Source: Selaginella moellendorffii (Eukaryota > Streptophyta > Lycopodiopsida > Selaginellales > Selaginellaceae). Taken from it: a DNA stretch of 64,000 nt. This document shows, piece after piece, positions 20,600 through 32,800 of the stretch; position 1 is the stretch's first letter, and each line of letters starts with the position of its first letter. The notes below the pieces were generated by a model. That model was given only the letters and a program-made list of their open reading frames with translations, did not search any database and had not been told where the DNA came from. The position numbers and the translations under genes were made by a program. Where the stretch lies: NCBI RefSeq assembly GCF_000143415.4, contig NW_003314276.1, forward strand, positions 2,231,072 through 2,295,071, given 5' to 3'.

Positions 20600-23500
20600 T
20601 ATAGGTGGTGAAGTTGAAAGGGTTGACAAGTTGGTCAATGTAGACTATGAGGAAGAGGAGGTGAGTTACTTTCTTTACTTTCCTCAAGCTTTTCTTGCAG
20701 TCAATACAAATATTGATCTGTTGATGTATCTGGTATGCTTTGTCCGCAGACACCAAATCTGAGTGATGATTGATACAGGAGCTACGCACAGTATGATATC
20801 CAAAGACTTGGCTAAGTTATTAGCATTGCATGTTGAGCAAATGTCACCCATACACTTCCAGTTTGTAGAAGGTGGGCAAGTATCCAGAAAATTTATGAGT
20901 GATATTCCAATAAAAATATCTAAGTGGAAAGAAAGAGTGGACTTAGTAGTGTTGAAGATACTAGATTTTCAGTGGTGTTTAGTATGGATTTCTTCAAGAA
21001 ATATATTAAAGGGATTTATGGTGCTGGAAAAAGTCACATCATATTGAAGTTAGAAGGATGTCCTAATGTGTCCTTTCAGTTGTAAAAGCACTCCTCAAAG
21101 GATTGAAATGTTAAGTTCCTAACTATGAGAGCTGCTCAAAAAGCAGCTAAGAAAGGATGTCAAACCTTTTGGGTTTAAGTGATGGAAGTTGAGAGTGATG
21201 GTGATTCAGTTTGAATCGGTGACAGGTTGATCCTATACCAAAGAAGATATTGGAGTTGTTGGCAAGGAATCAAGATATCTTTCCAAAGGATTTGCCACCA
21301 AGGCTACCTCCTAGCCGTGAGGCTGATTATCGAATTGAGGTTATTCCAGGTTTTAAACCACTTACAAAAGCTTCATATCGTTTGAACATCAACGAGATGG
21401 TTGAACTCAAGAAGCAACTCATGGAACTTCTTAAAAAAAGTCATATCCAACTAAGCAAATCACCTTATGGAGCACTGGTCTTTTTTATTATAAAAAAGGA
21501 TGGAATCTAAGGATATGTATTAACTATTGGGCATTTAACAAGATCACAGTCAAAAATAATTATCCTTTGCCTCACATTGATGACTTGTTTGACCAACTCT
21601 TAAAAGCTTAGTATTTTATATGACTTGATTTGCGGTTTGGATATCATCAGATATGGGTGGCAGATCAGGATGTGGAGAAGATAGCCTTTAAGACTCGATA
21701 TGGGTCTTATGAGTTCCTCATCATGCTGTTTGGATTATGCAATGCTTAGACAATGTTCAGCACTATGATGAATAAAATATTTGGAAATTATTTGGACATA
21801 TTTGTTGTACTATATATTAATGATGTTCTAGTCTTCAGTGAAATATTGAAGGATCATTCGAAACACTTGGAGTTGGTGTTTTAGAAGTTGTGTGAACACA
21901 AACTATATGCTAAGGAAAGTAAATGTGCTTTTAGACAATTGCGCATGAACTTTCTTGGACATATATGTAGTGGTAGCATAATTGAAATGGATCCAAAGAA
22001 GGTGGAAGCGGTGAAGTCTTGGGAAGTCTCAACCACTTTATTAGATGTTCATTCATACAGCGCCGACAATAACTTGCTAGGAGCTGACGCGATCATTCCA
22101 GTATGGACACCCCAGGGGATGACATGAAGAGTAGTATACCGCTTCATTGGACATTAGCTTGTTAGTGTGCTTTTGTATGATTGAAAGAAATCTTGATGAT
22201 GGTTCCTATTTTCAAGATCCCAAATCTTGATAAACCCTTTGAAGTGCATTATGATTCATCTAGCTATACTATAGGTCTTGTATTACAGCAATATTGTGAC
22301 AAAGTGGTTAATGTTATGCTAAGGTGACATAGTTGTCCTATTGCATTCTATTCCAAGAAATTGGATGAAACTCAATGAAGATGGCGAACATATGAAAAAT
22401 AGATGTTTGCTATAGTGTTGGCATTGGAACATTGGAGACATTATTTGGGTGGATATACTAAGGTTTATACAAATAGTAACACACTAAGCTACTTTGCTAT
22501 GTAGCTAAAGCTTATGCTGAAGTAGACTTGTTGACAAGAGAAGCTCACTAGATTCAATATTGAAATCATTTATAAACTTGGTAAAGACAATATTGTTTCG
22601 GATGTATTGAATTGTCAAGCTCAATTCCGGGCAATATCGACAATTAGTTTGGATTGGTTGGAGGACGTTTGGACTTCGTATGGAAGTGATCCATTGGTGA
22701 AGGAAATTTTGCACCATGCGGAGTTGTTGAAGTGGAACCCTAGTAGTGAAGCAGCGAAAGTTGCTAGTCGTACCAATATAAAGCTTCACTTCTCAGTTCG
22801 GGATAGGCTTATTTTCTATAAACAAGAAAGATTGTATCTTCCCTCTAAGGATCTATAGTAGTTGTTTATGTGGGAACATCACAATGTTCTAGCAACGGAA
22901 CATGGTGGGAAGCAAAAGACTCTTGCTTCATTGAAAAAGGGATTTTTCTAGTTTGGTATAGAAGGTGATGTAGTAGACTATGTCCATTCCTGCCCTATAT
23001 ACCAGCAATGTAAGCGCCAAATTGAGAAATAGGTTGGAAAGTTGCAATGCATTCCAACACTGGCATAGCTATTTTAGGATATGATATTTAACTTTGTCAC
23101 TTGCTTGCCAAAGTCTAAAGGTTATGATACTTTGATGGTGGTTGTGGATTGGTTGTTAAAGATTGCATGCACACTTCATTCCAACTGTGGAAACAGTGAA
23201 TGCAAAGCAAGCAACAAAGCCCTTTTTTTATGAAGTAGTGCGAGTTCATGGTCTTCCCGAAGAGATGATCTTGGATAAAGATTTGAGATAGGTGTGGCTA
23301 TCTTCCCGGAACTTGAATATTCAAGGATCTTTATCTTGGAAGCTATTACCGAGATATGTTAGACCCTATAGGGTGTTGAAATACATTGATAATGTATCCT
23401 ATCAGTTGGATCTTCCTGGAGAGATGTCCAATATTTATAATGTATTTCATGCCAATTTATTGGCTCCTTCCACTATGGATGTTGCACGTTAAGCAGAGAT

Positions 23501-23705
23501 TTGTCTGCCACTAGAAGTTGTGGATGGTAAACCTAAATATGAAGTGGAAGCTATTTTGGGTACACGTTAGCTTAAACGTGCCAAACGTCAAAAGTATCTA
23601 GTTAAGTGGAAAAGTTACTTAACTTGTGAATCAATTTGGGAGCCTCTTAGGAATCTTATGTATGCTCGTAAGCTTGTCACGGAGTATGAGAATCATAATA
23701 AAAAC
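20600..23705 (+). pseudogene. Family A element, protease to chromodomain, decayed
   Basis: Plus-strand order: retropepsin with the active-site stretch MIDTGATHSMIS at 20766-20805; RT from about 21250 with the catalytic motif altered to LYINDVLVFS (YIDD to YIND) near 21810; RNase H near 22190-22500; integrase zinc-binding region near 22860-22960; and integrase core to about 23290. Sequence then jumps to the integrase C-terminal and chromodomain region (23292-23705). Several stops and frameshifts are present. The integrase deletion here differs from that at 3645: it removes the stretch following the LPEEMILDKD segment. Gag and the 5' LTR are absent. Confidence 0.85.
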
Positions 23706-24313
23706 TAGCTTTTATAAATCTTGTAATAAATCTTGCAAATTAATAAAGTAATATATTTCTATAAATCAAAATTTTCATTTCTCTCGTTCATTAGTACTTG
23801 GGTTAGTTTTGGCAGGTTGACTTTAGCACTTCGATGCATGGGTCAAATCCATAACCATGGGGATAACTATTATAAACTGATCACAAGTCCCTACCTCTCT
23901 CTCGATGACTCATTTTTGAAAAGGGGCATAGTCGTATAAACAACTTTATCTGCCAATTTATAATAATTGTCTAAATCTTTCTGACAGGGTTGATTTTTTG
24001 CTCAGAGGAAGTTGGGCCTCTAGCCCTCTCCCTATATCCCTGCAGGTAAGGATGTATCATTCCTTTGTAAGCCAAGTGGTACTCAGAACAGTAAGGGTGG
24101 CTAATTCCATTAGTCATTTTCTTGTCAGTGACAGTTAGAGGGTGTTTGAGTCTTAACATTTTTGGACGTAGAGGAAAGATAATTCCATAACTCATTTAAA
24201 TCAATGTGTTTCCCACATAGTGTGCTTTCCGTTAACTTTTGGAGTTGTTTCCTTAACGGTTTGCTAGACTCATGTATGCATCAACGAGGACGCCAATCTT
24301 CCCTAAATGAGAG
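23706..24313 (+). other. Family A 3' untranslated internal region
   Basis: Equivalent of 2190-2775 on the other strand, with the purine run GAAAAGGGG near 23926. Non-coding. Confidence 0.6.
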
Positions 24314-25748
24314 TGTTGCAACTATGACTTCAGGTATCGAAAGATACTTGTCGGCCAATCTTTATGGACACTCTCTTTTTACTGCTATGATGGCAAAAGA
24401 TTAGTATTGTTAGTTCCTTTTATTAGCCCCTTTTATCTAAGTGTTAGTAAATTGGACTTAGCATTTGTACTTAACCAGATGAGCATAAGGAAGGAATTTT
24501 TAAGTGTCTATTTAGCCAAGCGGCTTGTTAGTTCTTTTTGTTCTGTCTTGCACTAGCTTGGCAAGAACTCTCACGCATTGAGTCTAGTCCCTCAATACCA
24601 CTACATAATAGCTTATTGTGTCTGCCAAACACCTTTGCTATCATGCTTTTTATGTTAGTCTCATTTCGGTCCTAAAAGCTATTTATAGAAAATGTTTAGA
24701 TTTGCTTATTTGGCATATGTACAGAATGTAAAGATTGTCTTGAATACAATGGTATTCGTCCCATGTCCAAATTCGCAATTTAGGGACATTCTATATTTAA
24801 TAAGCTTCGAACTTGTGTTCCTCATAGGGGGAGGGGGGGGGGGGGTAAAGATAATGGTTGGAATTGTAAAGCATGTGATCATGGGATAAGATTTAGATAT
24901 ATTGTCACTGTGGATACTTGAAACCTTGGGGGATAAATGGGGATAAAATAGCCAGTAAAGGCTCTCTTATCAAGCAATTGCCCCTTTTCCAATTGGCTTA
25001 AGGGGAGATAAATAGGGTGTGCTACATGTGGTATTGGAGCAAATGGCACGGGTCCGATTCTCATTGATTAGTGGCTACCCTAAAATATAATATACCCTTA
25101 AGCAAGGTATATTCTTACTCCTAAATTTGAAATCGTACATATTGGGCATCCATGTGTACATCCTTCCTTTTGTGTGAAGTATCCATGGACAAAGGTATCC
25201 ACCATGGGATTATGGTATGGGTGGATGATTAGTTGCTTCACATGGAATAGTTGGTCTACACAATGAAAGGATTGGTAGATTCAGTGCAGAAATAGAGGTG
25301 AAGGGGTGTGAGTGTAATGCATGTGATCATAGGATGAAATTTGGATATACTGTCACTATAGATCCTTGGAACTTTGGGGGATAAATGAGGATAAAATAGC
25401 CACTAAAAGCTCTTTCATCAAGTAATTGCCCCTTTTCCAATTGGCTTAAGTGAAGAGAGATAAGGTGTGCTACAGGAATGTATGTCCGACCACTTGAGAT
25501 ATTAATTTGGCTCTCGCTAGACTGTATTCCTCTTTGTTCTGCATCCGGCTTAGGTCTAAGCCCAAGCTTTATACTACTCTAGGTTGTAGGATACCCTCCT
25601 CGCGTTAGGCCACCAGTATGCCAAAATCATGCTAGATACAGTGTGATACCATTTTGCATGCAGGTGTTAGTGCTTGTGGGATTGTACCAGACCCTTGTTT
25701 TGTAGCACAATAGGCTTGGATTTCAACTCTAAATTCATATGCGCTACA
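24314..25748 (+). repeat. Family A 3' LTR interrupted by a TRIM
   Basis: It starts TGTTGCAACTATGACTTCAG and ends ATATGCGCTACA at 25748, by comparison with the 61337-61969 copy. A G-tract lies at 24827-24845. The LTR is split at 24864/25475 by the 610-bp TRIM, with a GGAAT target-site duplication. Without the insertion it is about 820 bp. The copy at 61.6 kb shows the uninterrupted target (GGTTGGAAGTATGG). Confidence 0.75.
24865..25474 (+). mobile_element. TRIM-type miniature LTR retrotransposon (second family), 610 bp
   Basis: Two 162-bp LTRs, 24865-25026 and 25313-25474, both starting TGTAA and ending GTGTGCTACA, roughly 85-88% alike by eye. The internal part is only 286 bp: a primer binding site TGGTATTGGAGC at 25029-25040 (initiator-tRNA-Met type) two bases after the 5' LTR, and a purine-rich tract (AGGTGAAGGGGTGTGAG) just before the 3' LTR. 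A perfect 5-bp target-site duplication GGAAT flanks the element (24860-24864 and 25475-25479). There is no coding sequence, so it would need proteins from another element. Its LTR sequence is unlike the TRIM at 27.5 and 58 kb. Confidence 0.9.
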
Positions 25749-26948
25749 TTGAGATTGAGTTATAGTCATTGCAGGTGGTGCCAAGTCAAATTTTTGACCT
25801 CATATTTAGTGTGGATTGGTTGTAGTGAAATCATGCCAAATATGATTTTAAGGTTTCTCCCCTTTATCTTATACTTCTTTATATTTCTTCATTTTCTCAC
25901 TTTTGTTCTTTTTACCTCTTTGCTTCTACCTTTGGTTCTATCACTTTTGTCTCCCATTACTTCCTCATATATTTCTATTTTGTTCCTCTATTCCCTCTTC
26001 TGATCCTTTTGACAGTTTTTATGCTGCAACAGTTAATCGACTCATGAAAGAGTATGCCGATCTCTTTGAATTTGACCTATCATTTAGAGCTAAGATTGCA
26101 ACGCATCATCCTATTCTAATTAGGGATGCTCGTCCAATGAAGGTTCCTGTTTGTCATCGGTCACCAAAAGAGATTAAGGATTTACGTGTAAATGTTAAGA
26201 AAATGTTGGAATTATTTGAAAGTCACAAAGTCCTTAAGCATGTGAACCTTATTTTGTGACGAAGCCTAATAAGAGTATTCATTTTTGCATCAATTATTAT
26301 TCATTTAATGAAGTGACAATCTCAGATATATACCTTCTTCATCACACTGCTGATCTTTTGGATTGTTTAGGGAGAAGTTGTTAGTTCACCAAGTTAAATC
26401 TTGCTTATGGGTACTGACAAATACTGATGGCCGAAGTAGATATTCCTAAGATTGATTTTTGTACACTGCTTAATTTATACGAGTTTTTGGTGATGCTATT
26501 TGGTTTGAACAATGCTTTAGGAACTTTCTAGCAAATGATGGATGAGGTTCTTTGTGATATGCTGAAAGTGACTGTTAACTTCATCGATGATATCTTGATC
26601 CACTTGGAGGGGTCATGGGAGGAACACATCCGTGATATTCAAAAGGTATTGGATTGGCTACAGGAAGTTAGTTTAAAGTTAAAGTGGTCGAAATGTGTGT
26701 TTGGGTCTAAAGGCACAACTTAACTTAGGTATCATATTTCTTATGAGGGCTTGCCAATTAATCCTGAAAAACTTGTGGCTATTCTAAAATTCCTTACTCT
26801 GAAATGTGTGAATAATGTGTAAAGCTTCCTGAGCAAGGTGCAGTATCTTAGTCATTTTATTGATCATCTTTTTTATTGCACTGGACTATTGCAAGCAAAG
26901 CTGAAGTTGTCAACGTCGTCTTTTATCTTGTCTATGGATTGTGAGTGG

Positions 26949-27500
26949 GTGTTTATAGATCTCAAAGAGTTATTAATGACTTCTTTAGTTTTGGTATATC
27001 CTAACTATACTCGACCTTTCATTATACACACTTAACTTTTCATTTTGTGCATGGATACTTCTAATATTGGTTTTGGAAGTGTGTTGATATAAGAGAACTT
27101 TAGCGTGCTATAAGCTCATGAGTTTGGTGTTTATAGATCTTAAAGAGTTATTAATGACTTCTTTAGTTTTGGTATATCCTAACTATACTCAACCTTTCAT
27201 TATACGCACTTAACTTTTCATTTTGTGCATGGATACTTCTAATATTGGTTTTGGAAGTGTGTTGATATAAGAGAGCTTTATTGGTTTTGGAAGTGTGTTG
27301 ATATAAGAGAGCTTTAGCGTGCTATAAGCTCATGAGTTTGGTGTTTATAGATCTCAATGAGTTATTAATGACTTATTTAGTTTTGGTATATCCTAACTAT
27401 ACTCGACCTTTCATTATACGCACTTAACTTTTCATTTTGTGCATGGATACTTCTAATATTGGTTTTGGAAGTGTGTTGATATAAGAGAGCTTTAGCGTGC
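26949..27500 (+). repeat. Tandem repeat inside RT/RNase H, 178-bp unit, three copies
   Basis: Units begin GTGTTTATAGATCTC at 26949, 27127 and 27341. The second unit carries an extra 36-bp tandem duplication (ATTGGTTTTGGAAGTGTG and its continuation). The third is cut by the TRIM at 27501. The repeated segment is polymerase sequence, so it arose after or with loss of function. Confidence 0.9.
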
Positions 27501-28093
27501 TATAAGCTCCTGAGTTTGGACTTCCCGAGAGGTCACCCAGCCCAGTACTATTCACACCCAAAGACGCTTAACCCCAAATATCCCAAGACCCTTAACCATT
27601 TGGAAAAGGGGGTGCATTTTTATTCATGGGCCCTTTCCCTCTATATTTGAACCCTATGGATCGTTTCTCAAGTCATTCCCTTTGGTTGTTTACAATCCAC
27701 CACGCTTCCCTGCAAGTTCACGCCCTCGTGAACGGAAGCTAAGAGCCGCAGTTCTCCCGAGAGCCCCGCTCTCTTGACACCCTACCCCTCGGGTCGAGCC
27801 CAATGGGAGCAAACTAGACCAACCAGATGTCAATTAACATGTGGTGTGATTCCCCTAGCCAACCAACAGAGTCGGACCCGAGACTGCTCCGATACCAAAT
27901 GTAAGCTCCTGAATTTGGACTTCCCGGAAGTTCACCCAACCCAGTACTATTTACACCCAAGGACACTTAACCCCAAATATCCCAAGACCTTTAACCATTT
28001 GGAAAAGGGGGTGCATTTTTGTTCATGGGCCCTTTCCCTTTATATTTGAACCCCATAGATCGTCTCTCAAGTTGTTCCCTTTGGTTGCTTACA
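27501..28093 (-). mobile_element. TRIM-type miniature LTR retrotransposon (first family), 593 bp
   Basis: Two 194-bp LTRs at 27501-27694 and 27900-28093. On the minus strand the LTR reads TGTAAGCAACC to GAGCTTACA, with terminal inverted repeats TGTAAGC/GCTTACA and an ATATAAAG box. The internal part is 205 bp: primer binding site TGGTATCGGAGCAG (minus strand, 27884-27897) two bases after the 5' LTR and a purine-rich AGGGAAGCGTGGTGGA before the 3' LTR. The LTRs differ at roughly 18 sites, nearly all transitions. A possible target duplication is CGTGC (27496-27500) versus TGTGC (28094-28098). It is non-coding; the frame at 27774-28049 runs across LTR and internal sequence and is not a gene. Confidence 0.88.
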
Positions 28094-29912
28094 TGTGCCT
28101 AGTCAGTGCCATCACATTATATATATCAACCATACATTACAACCAACAGAGGTGAATGACTCCACGACAAAGAAGAAGTGTTTAGTAGCAATTTAGGGTT
28201 TTGAGAAACTTACATGGTTTTTAGACATTATTAAAATGTGATCATCCTGTAGTTACTTCATTATTGAAGCAGAAGAACTTAATTGGTCGTACTACTCGGT
28301 GGGTTTTGAAGCTTTAGATATATGATTTTGATGTTATTCATCACCTGGAGAGTTTTATGACTGATGTTAATGCCCTTTCTCGAGCTCCTCTTTGTTCTTC
28401 ACTCTCTTCTCATATTTTTGTCGAGTTTATTCTTCCAGCATCTATGGATTTTTTAGATAAAGATTCTAGTCATTGGTGGTTGTTATATTTGATGTTCAAT
28501 TGTTATACTTGATGTTTAGTGTTCACAAAGTGCAAAACAAGATTTATCTTCTCTTGATGAAGTTCGTGAGGCTTAAAAGATTGAGCCATGGATTCAAAGG
28601 CTTTTTGATGGGTTTAAGAATTTTGCATCACTTATTGATGATTTGCCATTTTAGCATTTACATTTTCAATATCACCTTAAAGACAATCTTCTTTATTTTG
28701 TGGGGATGGATCTTAATGATCATTATAGCTAGTGGTGCCTTCGATCTTAATTCCATGTTTTTTTTCATGCCTATTATAATTCTTCTATTCTAGAGGGGCA
28801 TATAAGATATCATTATATGACCGAGAAGCTGCACAAGTATTTTTATTAGCTGGAGATACAATGTGATGTTATCCAGTATGTGTATAATTGTGTTTGGTGC
28901 CAAACTCATAATACTCCTATAAAAGGATAGTTAGAGTCAATTGTAATTTCCCATCCATTTAATTTAGTGACATTTGATTTGATAGGGTCTTTTCCATAAT
29001 CAACTACTAACAATGAGTATGTCATTATTACTTTTGATTATTTGACTCACTAGGTGGAAGTTGGTGCTCTTGCTAAAACATTTGCAACTGTTGTTAGATA
29101 CTTTCTCCTCAATTGAGTGGTGTTCTAACATTTTTGTTAGGAACAGATTCTTTTGGATAATGGTCTTACATTTATGGCTAAGGTATTTCATGTTTTGATG
29201 TCTTGATTGGAGATATAACACTTTCACAAATGCTTATCATTCATAGTCAAATAGTTTGGTGGAACAACTTGTTTAGACTTTTTATAAAATATATGAATTT
29301 TCAGCATTTGAATTGGGATAGTTATTTGCCTTCTCTTTAGTATGCATATGTCATAGGGGTGCAAAGTTCTATTAGGGGTTTACCATATAAACTCTTATAT
29401 GATTATAATCCAATACTATCAACAAAGTTGGGTTTACTTTTGCGATTACCACGAACTACTGATGCTAGGTTGTGGGATTAGTATTTAACAAGCATTCTTC
29501 CATTTGTCCAAGCAGAGTTTATTGAACACCTAGGCTATGTACAAATGGGACAATAATGGCACTATAACTCCTATTATCGTCCACTTGCAAAGTATAAAAT
29601 AAATGACTTGGTGTTAGTTTGTTTTCCCAATTTTATGATACATGGTTTATCTAAAGGGCTTGTTGCTCAATGGAAAGGACTATATTGAGTGTTGTGGCAA
29701 GTTAGATTGTAAGTTTATGAGGTTTAGCATAACATCCAACAAGCCGATCCTCTAAAAATTATGCATATGCAGCAATTGAAACACGTCATACAAAGGGATT
29801 AGGAACAACTGACACCACTTACAGATGCACTGATGCCTCCTCTTGATGTTCTTCCAGATCCATCCACGAGAAAACCTTGAGGGTTTTCCATCATTCCAAA
29901 AGGAGGGGATGA

Positions 29913-30055
29913 TGTGAGGTTCAAGTGATGCTATATACTAATATTAACATAATGGGATTTTAGTAATTATTAGATTGGTTTCAATCCGGACGACTCACTC
30001 TTGTATATAAACTAGTGTTTTTGGGCAATATATTCTATTTCTATATTCCATACAT
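29913..30055 (+). repeat. Family B 3' LTR, truncated
   Basis: It starts TGTGAGGTTCAAGTGATG after the polypurine tract and includes the TATATAAACTAG box. Homology ends near CTATATTCCATACA at about 30055, close to where the 1253 copy also fades. Confidence 0.7.
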
Positions 30056-30059
30056 GCTA

Positions 30060-30520
30060 AATCTCTTCTTGACACCACCAAAGCAACAAACAAATGCACT
30101 TATTAATGCCTTCATTTTGGTGGCAAAAGCAGTACAAAAGAGAAAATCCTGCCACCAACTGGGATTCCCTACCAGTACTTGGTGGGAGCATGGACACATA
30201 GGCACTATGTCCAAGCATGAAAGAGGGATGCACAATTGCCAGAGGTGGCACAGCTGCAAAAGATCTTTCAGCGGGTTCTTAGGGCACGAAAATGGGTGTT
30301 TTTGAGATGACACAACTGGTAGATTGTTCGCAGATCCACCACCATTGGCCAGATTCCTCGAAACCCAACGAGATCCAATGCCAATTCTCCGCTACCACTC
30401 CCAGCTACCATACAAAATCTTTCCAATCATCCAACTACAAGATCATCAATAACACCTTCACCAACTTTACAATAAACCAACAGCAATCATGGAAAAGGGA
30501 TTTGGATTTTCACGTGGACT
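30060..30520. other. Unassigned spacer
   Basis: Possibly upstream LINE sequence. The frames here have no motif I recognise. Confidence 0.35.
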
Positions 30521-30990
30521 GAATTGTAGAAACCATTGCTAGGCTCCCGACCAACAAGGGAGGGATGACAGCAGAAATTTTGTGGGCGGCAGACACAGCA
30601 TTTTTAGCTACCATTCTCATGCCAATTATCAACTATCTCCTTCACATGGGCCTTCCAGAATTCTGGATGATCAACCACATTGTGCTTATTTATAAAAGTG
30701 GCAAGATGATGCTCCCAACAAACTACTGGATGATAGCAATATCTAGTATCTTGCAAAGCAAATTGACAAAGAGATCTCCATGAAAACACAATACATGCTC
30801 AAGGCTAGTCAGGGTTTCACAACCAATGCTCTTAGACCATCTTGTCACCTTGTGCATTCTAATGGAACGCATGAGGTTGGGCTGCAACAAGACATTGGTG
30901 CCTCAAATGCTAGAAACTGCATGATGAGTATGTCCTTGACGAAGTCACAAACATCAATCCCACTTGTGGCAGTGATCATCAAGCTCTACT
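30521..30990 (+). pseudogene. LINE (non-LTR) reverse transcriptase fragment
   Basis: Plus-strand frame: an ARLPTNKGGMTAEIL stretch (the KAPG-type finger motif), then IINYLLHMGLPEFWMINHIV, LIYKSGKM and LPTNYW, the order typical of LINE RT domains 1-2. After a stop, a shifted frame gives the QGFTT region. No endonuclease or downstream RT was found nearby. It may or may not be the same family as 16510-16680. Confidence 0.65.
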
Positions 30991-32800
30991 GCTGTCTAAC
31001 TTCAGTTTTTTAGAGGGGAATCTGTTCCCTCCACAGCTGGGGTGTGACAAAGTTGTCCCTTTCGGAGGATTTCCTTTTTAAGGGTTTTTCATGCTTGGCA
31101 GTCTTCAGAATTCCTCATATATTCTAAAAAAATGAATATACTTTTTATATACCTTGCAAAAAAATATGTGAGTGCGTGGAGGATTTCCTGAAAGGACCAA
31201 AGCTAGTTGACATTCCATTTACCTAGTAGTGGTTCCTAAGTGGTATGTTTTGTAGCACTTCAATATGGGAAATCGATCTCCAGTGACAATGCATGGTGGT
31301 TGGATTTGGGTTGCTAGTCCAGAAGACTTAGAGCAACAACATCCTCAACCATTTTCTTGCTACATAAGATGGATTCCACTATGCTTTTGCCAGCACTGGG
31401 ATTTCCCCTTAGAGTGAGTCTAGGATTCACAAGTAAATTTTCATACCATGTATACGATGCATTTTTATCTCTGGAATAGAGACAAACCCAATCCCAAGTG
31501 TCCTGTAACATTCCAAAATAGGACTCACAGCCGATTGTAGACATTCTATGGGTGTTAGAGTCTGAATCAAGAAGCAAACCACACTTTGGAAAAAGAAAGA
31601 TAGAATAACACACCATAAAAGCCTAAAAGCACTACTCAAGGCCAAGAAGCACTCCACACCTAGGAAAGACAAAGAGAATGCAATTAATGGCCTTAAGCCT
31701 CATTGTCAGCAGTGTCATCGTCCCCCAGAGCTTGGGAAGCCTAGCCTATTGTTATTGGCCTGCAGGATATCCAACCCATTTCTTGTGTTAACCCTTGCCT
31801 CAACTTCTGGTGATGAATATAAGGTTACCAAGCAAAGTGTAATTCCTTTGCTTTGTTTAGGATCTGCAGCTCCTGGGATGTTAGAGCACTCCAAGGCCTG
31901 TCTCCTCCAAGAAAAGGAACACATAGTGCTCAGCTAGCTTGGGAGCTGCAGTTCCGCTACAGATGGATTAATACACACTGCACCAAACCTTGGTCCATTC
32001 GACACTGCTCATGGTTGCTGCTGCATGGGTAAGCTGCATGGTCTATGACTGACTTGGGCTTCTCCCTCTGCCTCCTCAATCTTGGGAGTCTCCTTCTGCT
32101 GCTTCTTCTCTTTGGTTTCCATGGAGTATGGTGAGGGAGAATATTGGTAGCAGTGACGAGAGCAAGAGTATCTGTGGAGGGTGGGGATTTGGACTTGTGG
32201 CACCATGACTTAGTCCTATGGCTGATATTCAAGAGATACATTGTGCCAGGGTAGGAGGTAGGCAATCATATTGTCTCCTTGCTTGGATTCCACAATAGTT
32301 TGTAGTTGCATACTATTGGCATGGATTCATCAATGATTTGTGGGTGCTTACTGTTGGGATGAGCCTGTTGGGAGAGCCCCACATGGACATTTATAAAGTC
32401 AAATTCTGAAAAATTCCACTTTTTTACTGAAGAATCATAGAATTTTAGGGAAGCTTGCAAGACACACTCGTAAGGAGTGGAAGGCATGGGCTTTATAGTT
32501 TTAGGGATTAGCTCGCAGAGGCATATGGCAATGGTGGTGGGATCCAACTGTGGCAATGGCCGTGGCAGTTAGCCATGGCAGCGGCACTGGTGGCAGCGTG
32601 AGATCCACCGGTGGTGCTTGGGCAGGAGGTGATGCTCATGCATTTGGCTATGGCAGTGGCAATGTAGGCAGCAGCATAAGATCCAGCTGTAGGACTCGAC
32701 CTGGAGATGTGGATTCGGCCGTGAGGGATTTCAAGGTCTAGGACTAGATCTAGAAGCACAAAGCAATGTTAGAGATAAAGTATTGGTGTTTTTTTGTTCC
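30991..32800. other. Unassigned region
   Basis: About 1.8 kb of mixed composition. Short frames on both strands lack conserved motifs. 32540-32720 is rich in GGC/GCA/GTG steps and gives Gly/Ser/Ala-rich translations, which suggests a low-complexity repeat rather than a gene. Confidence 0.4.

Larger units (their letters stand above)
25749..29912 (+). pseudogene. Family B element, protease to integrase, decayed
   Basis: It starts immediately after the family A LTR, within the protease end (the IFDLIFSVDWL stretch near 25790). RT follows at about 26020-26900, with MLFGLNNALGTFQQMMDEVL and the catalytic VNFIDDILIH. RNase H at about 28180-28400 has the LIGRTTRWVLKL stretch. Integrase spans 28800-29300 (LIGSFP, NNEYVIITFDYLTH) and its C-terminal region 29560-29870. 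Stops occur throughout. It is interrupted by a tandem repeat expansion (26949-27500) and a TRIM (27501-28093). The polypurine tract AAAGGAGGGGATGA precedes the LTR at 29913. Confidence 0.85.

Noticed and set aside
25029-25040. tRNA-like TGGTAT... stretches at 25029, 27884, 58173 and 61324
   Set aside because: They are retroelement primer binding sites; no tRNA cloverleaf around them.
26949-27500. Regularly spaced repeats that might suggest a CRISPR-like array
   Set aside because: Units are contiguous, 178 bp, and consist of polymerase sequence in a eukaryotic genome.
27774-28049. 91-codon plus-strand ORF
   Set aside because: It crosses from TRIM internal sequence into its LTR; chance frame.
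32508-32759. 83-codon Ala/Ser/Thr-rich minus-strand ORF
   Set aside because: Low-complexity GGC/GCA repeat; no support as a gene.
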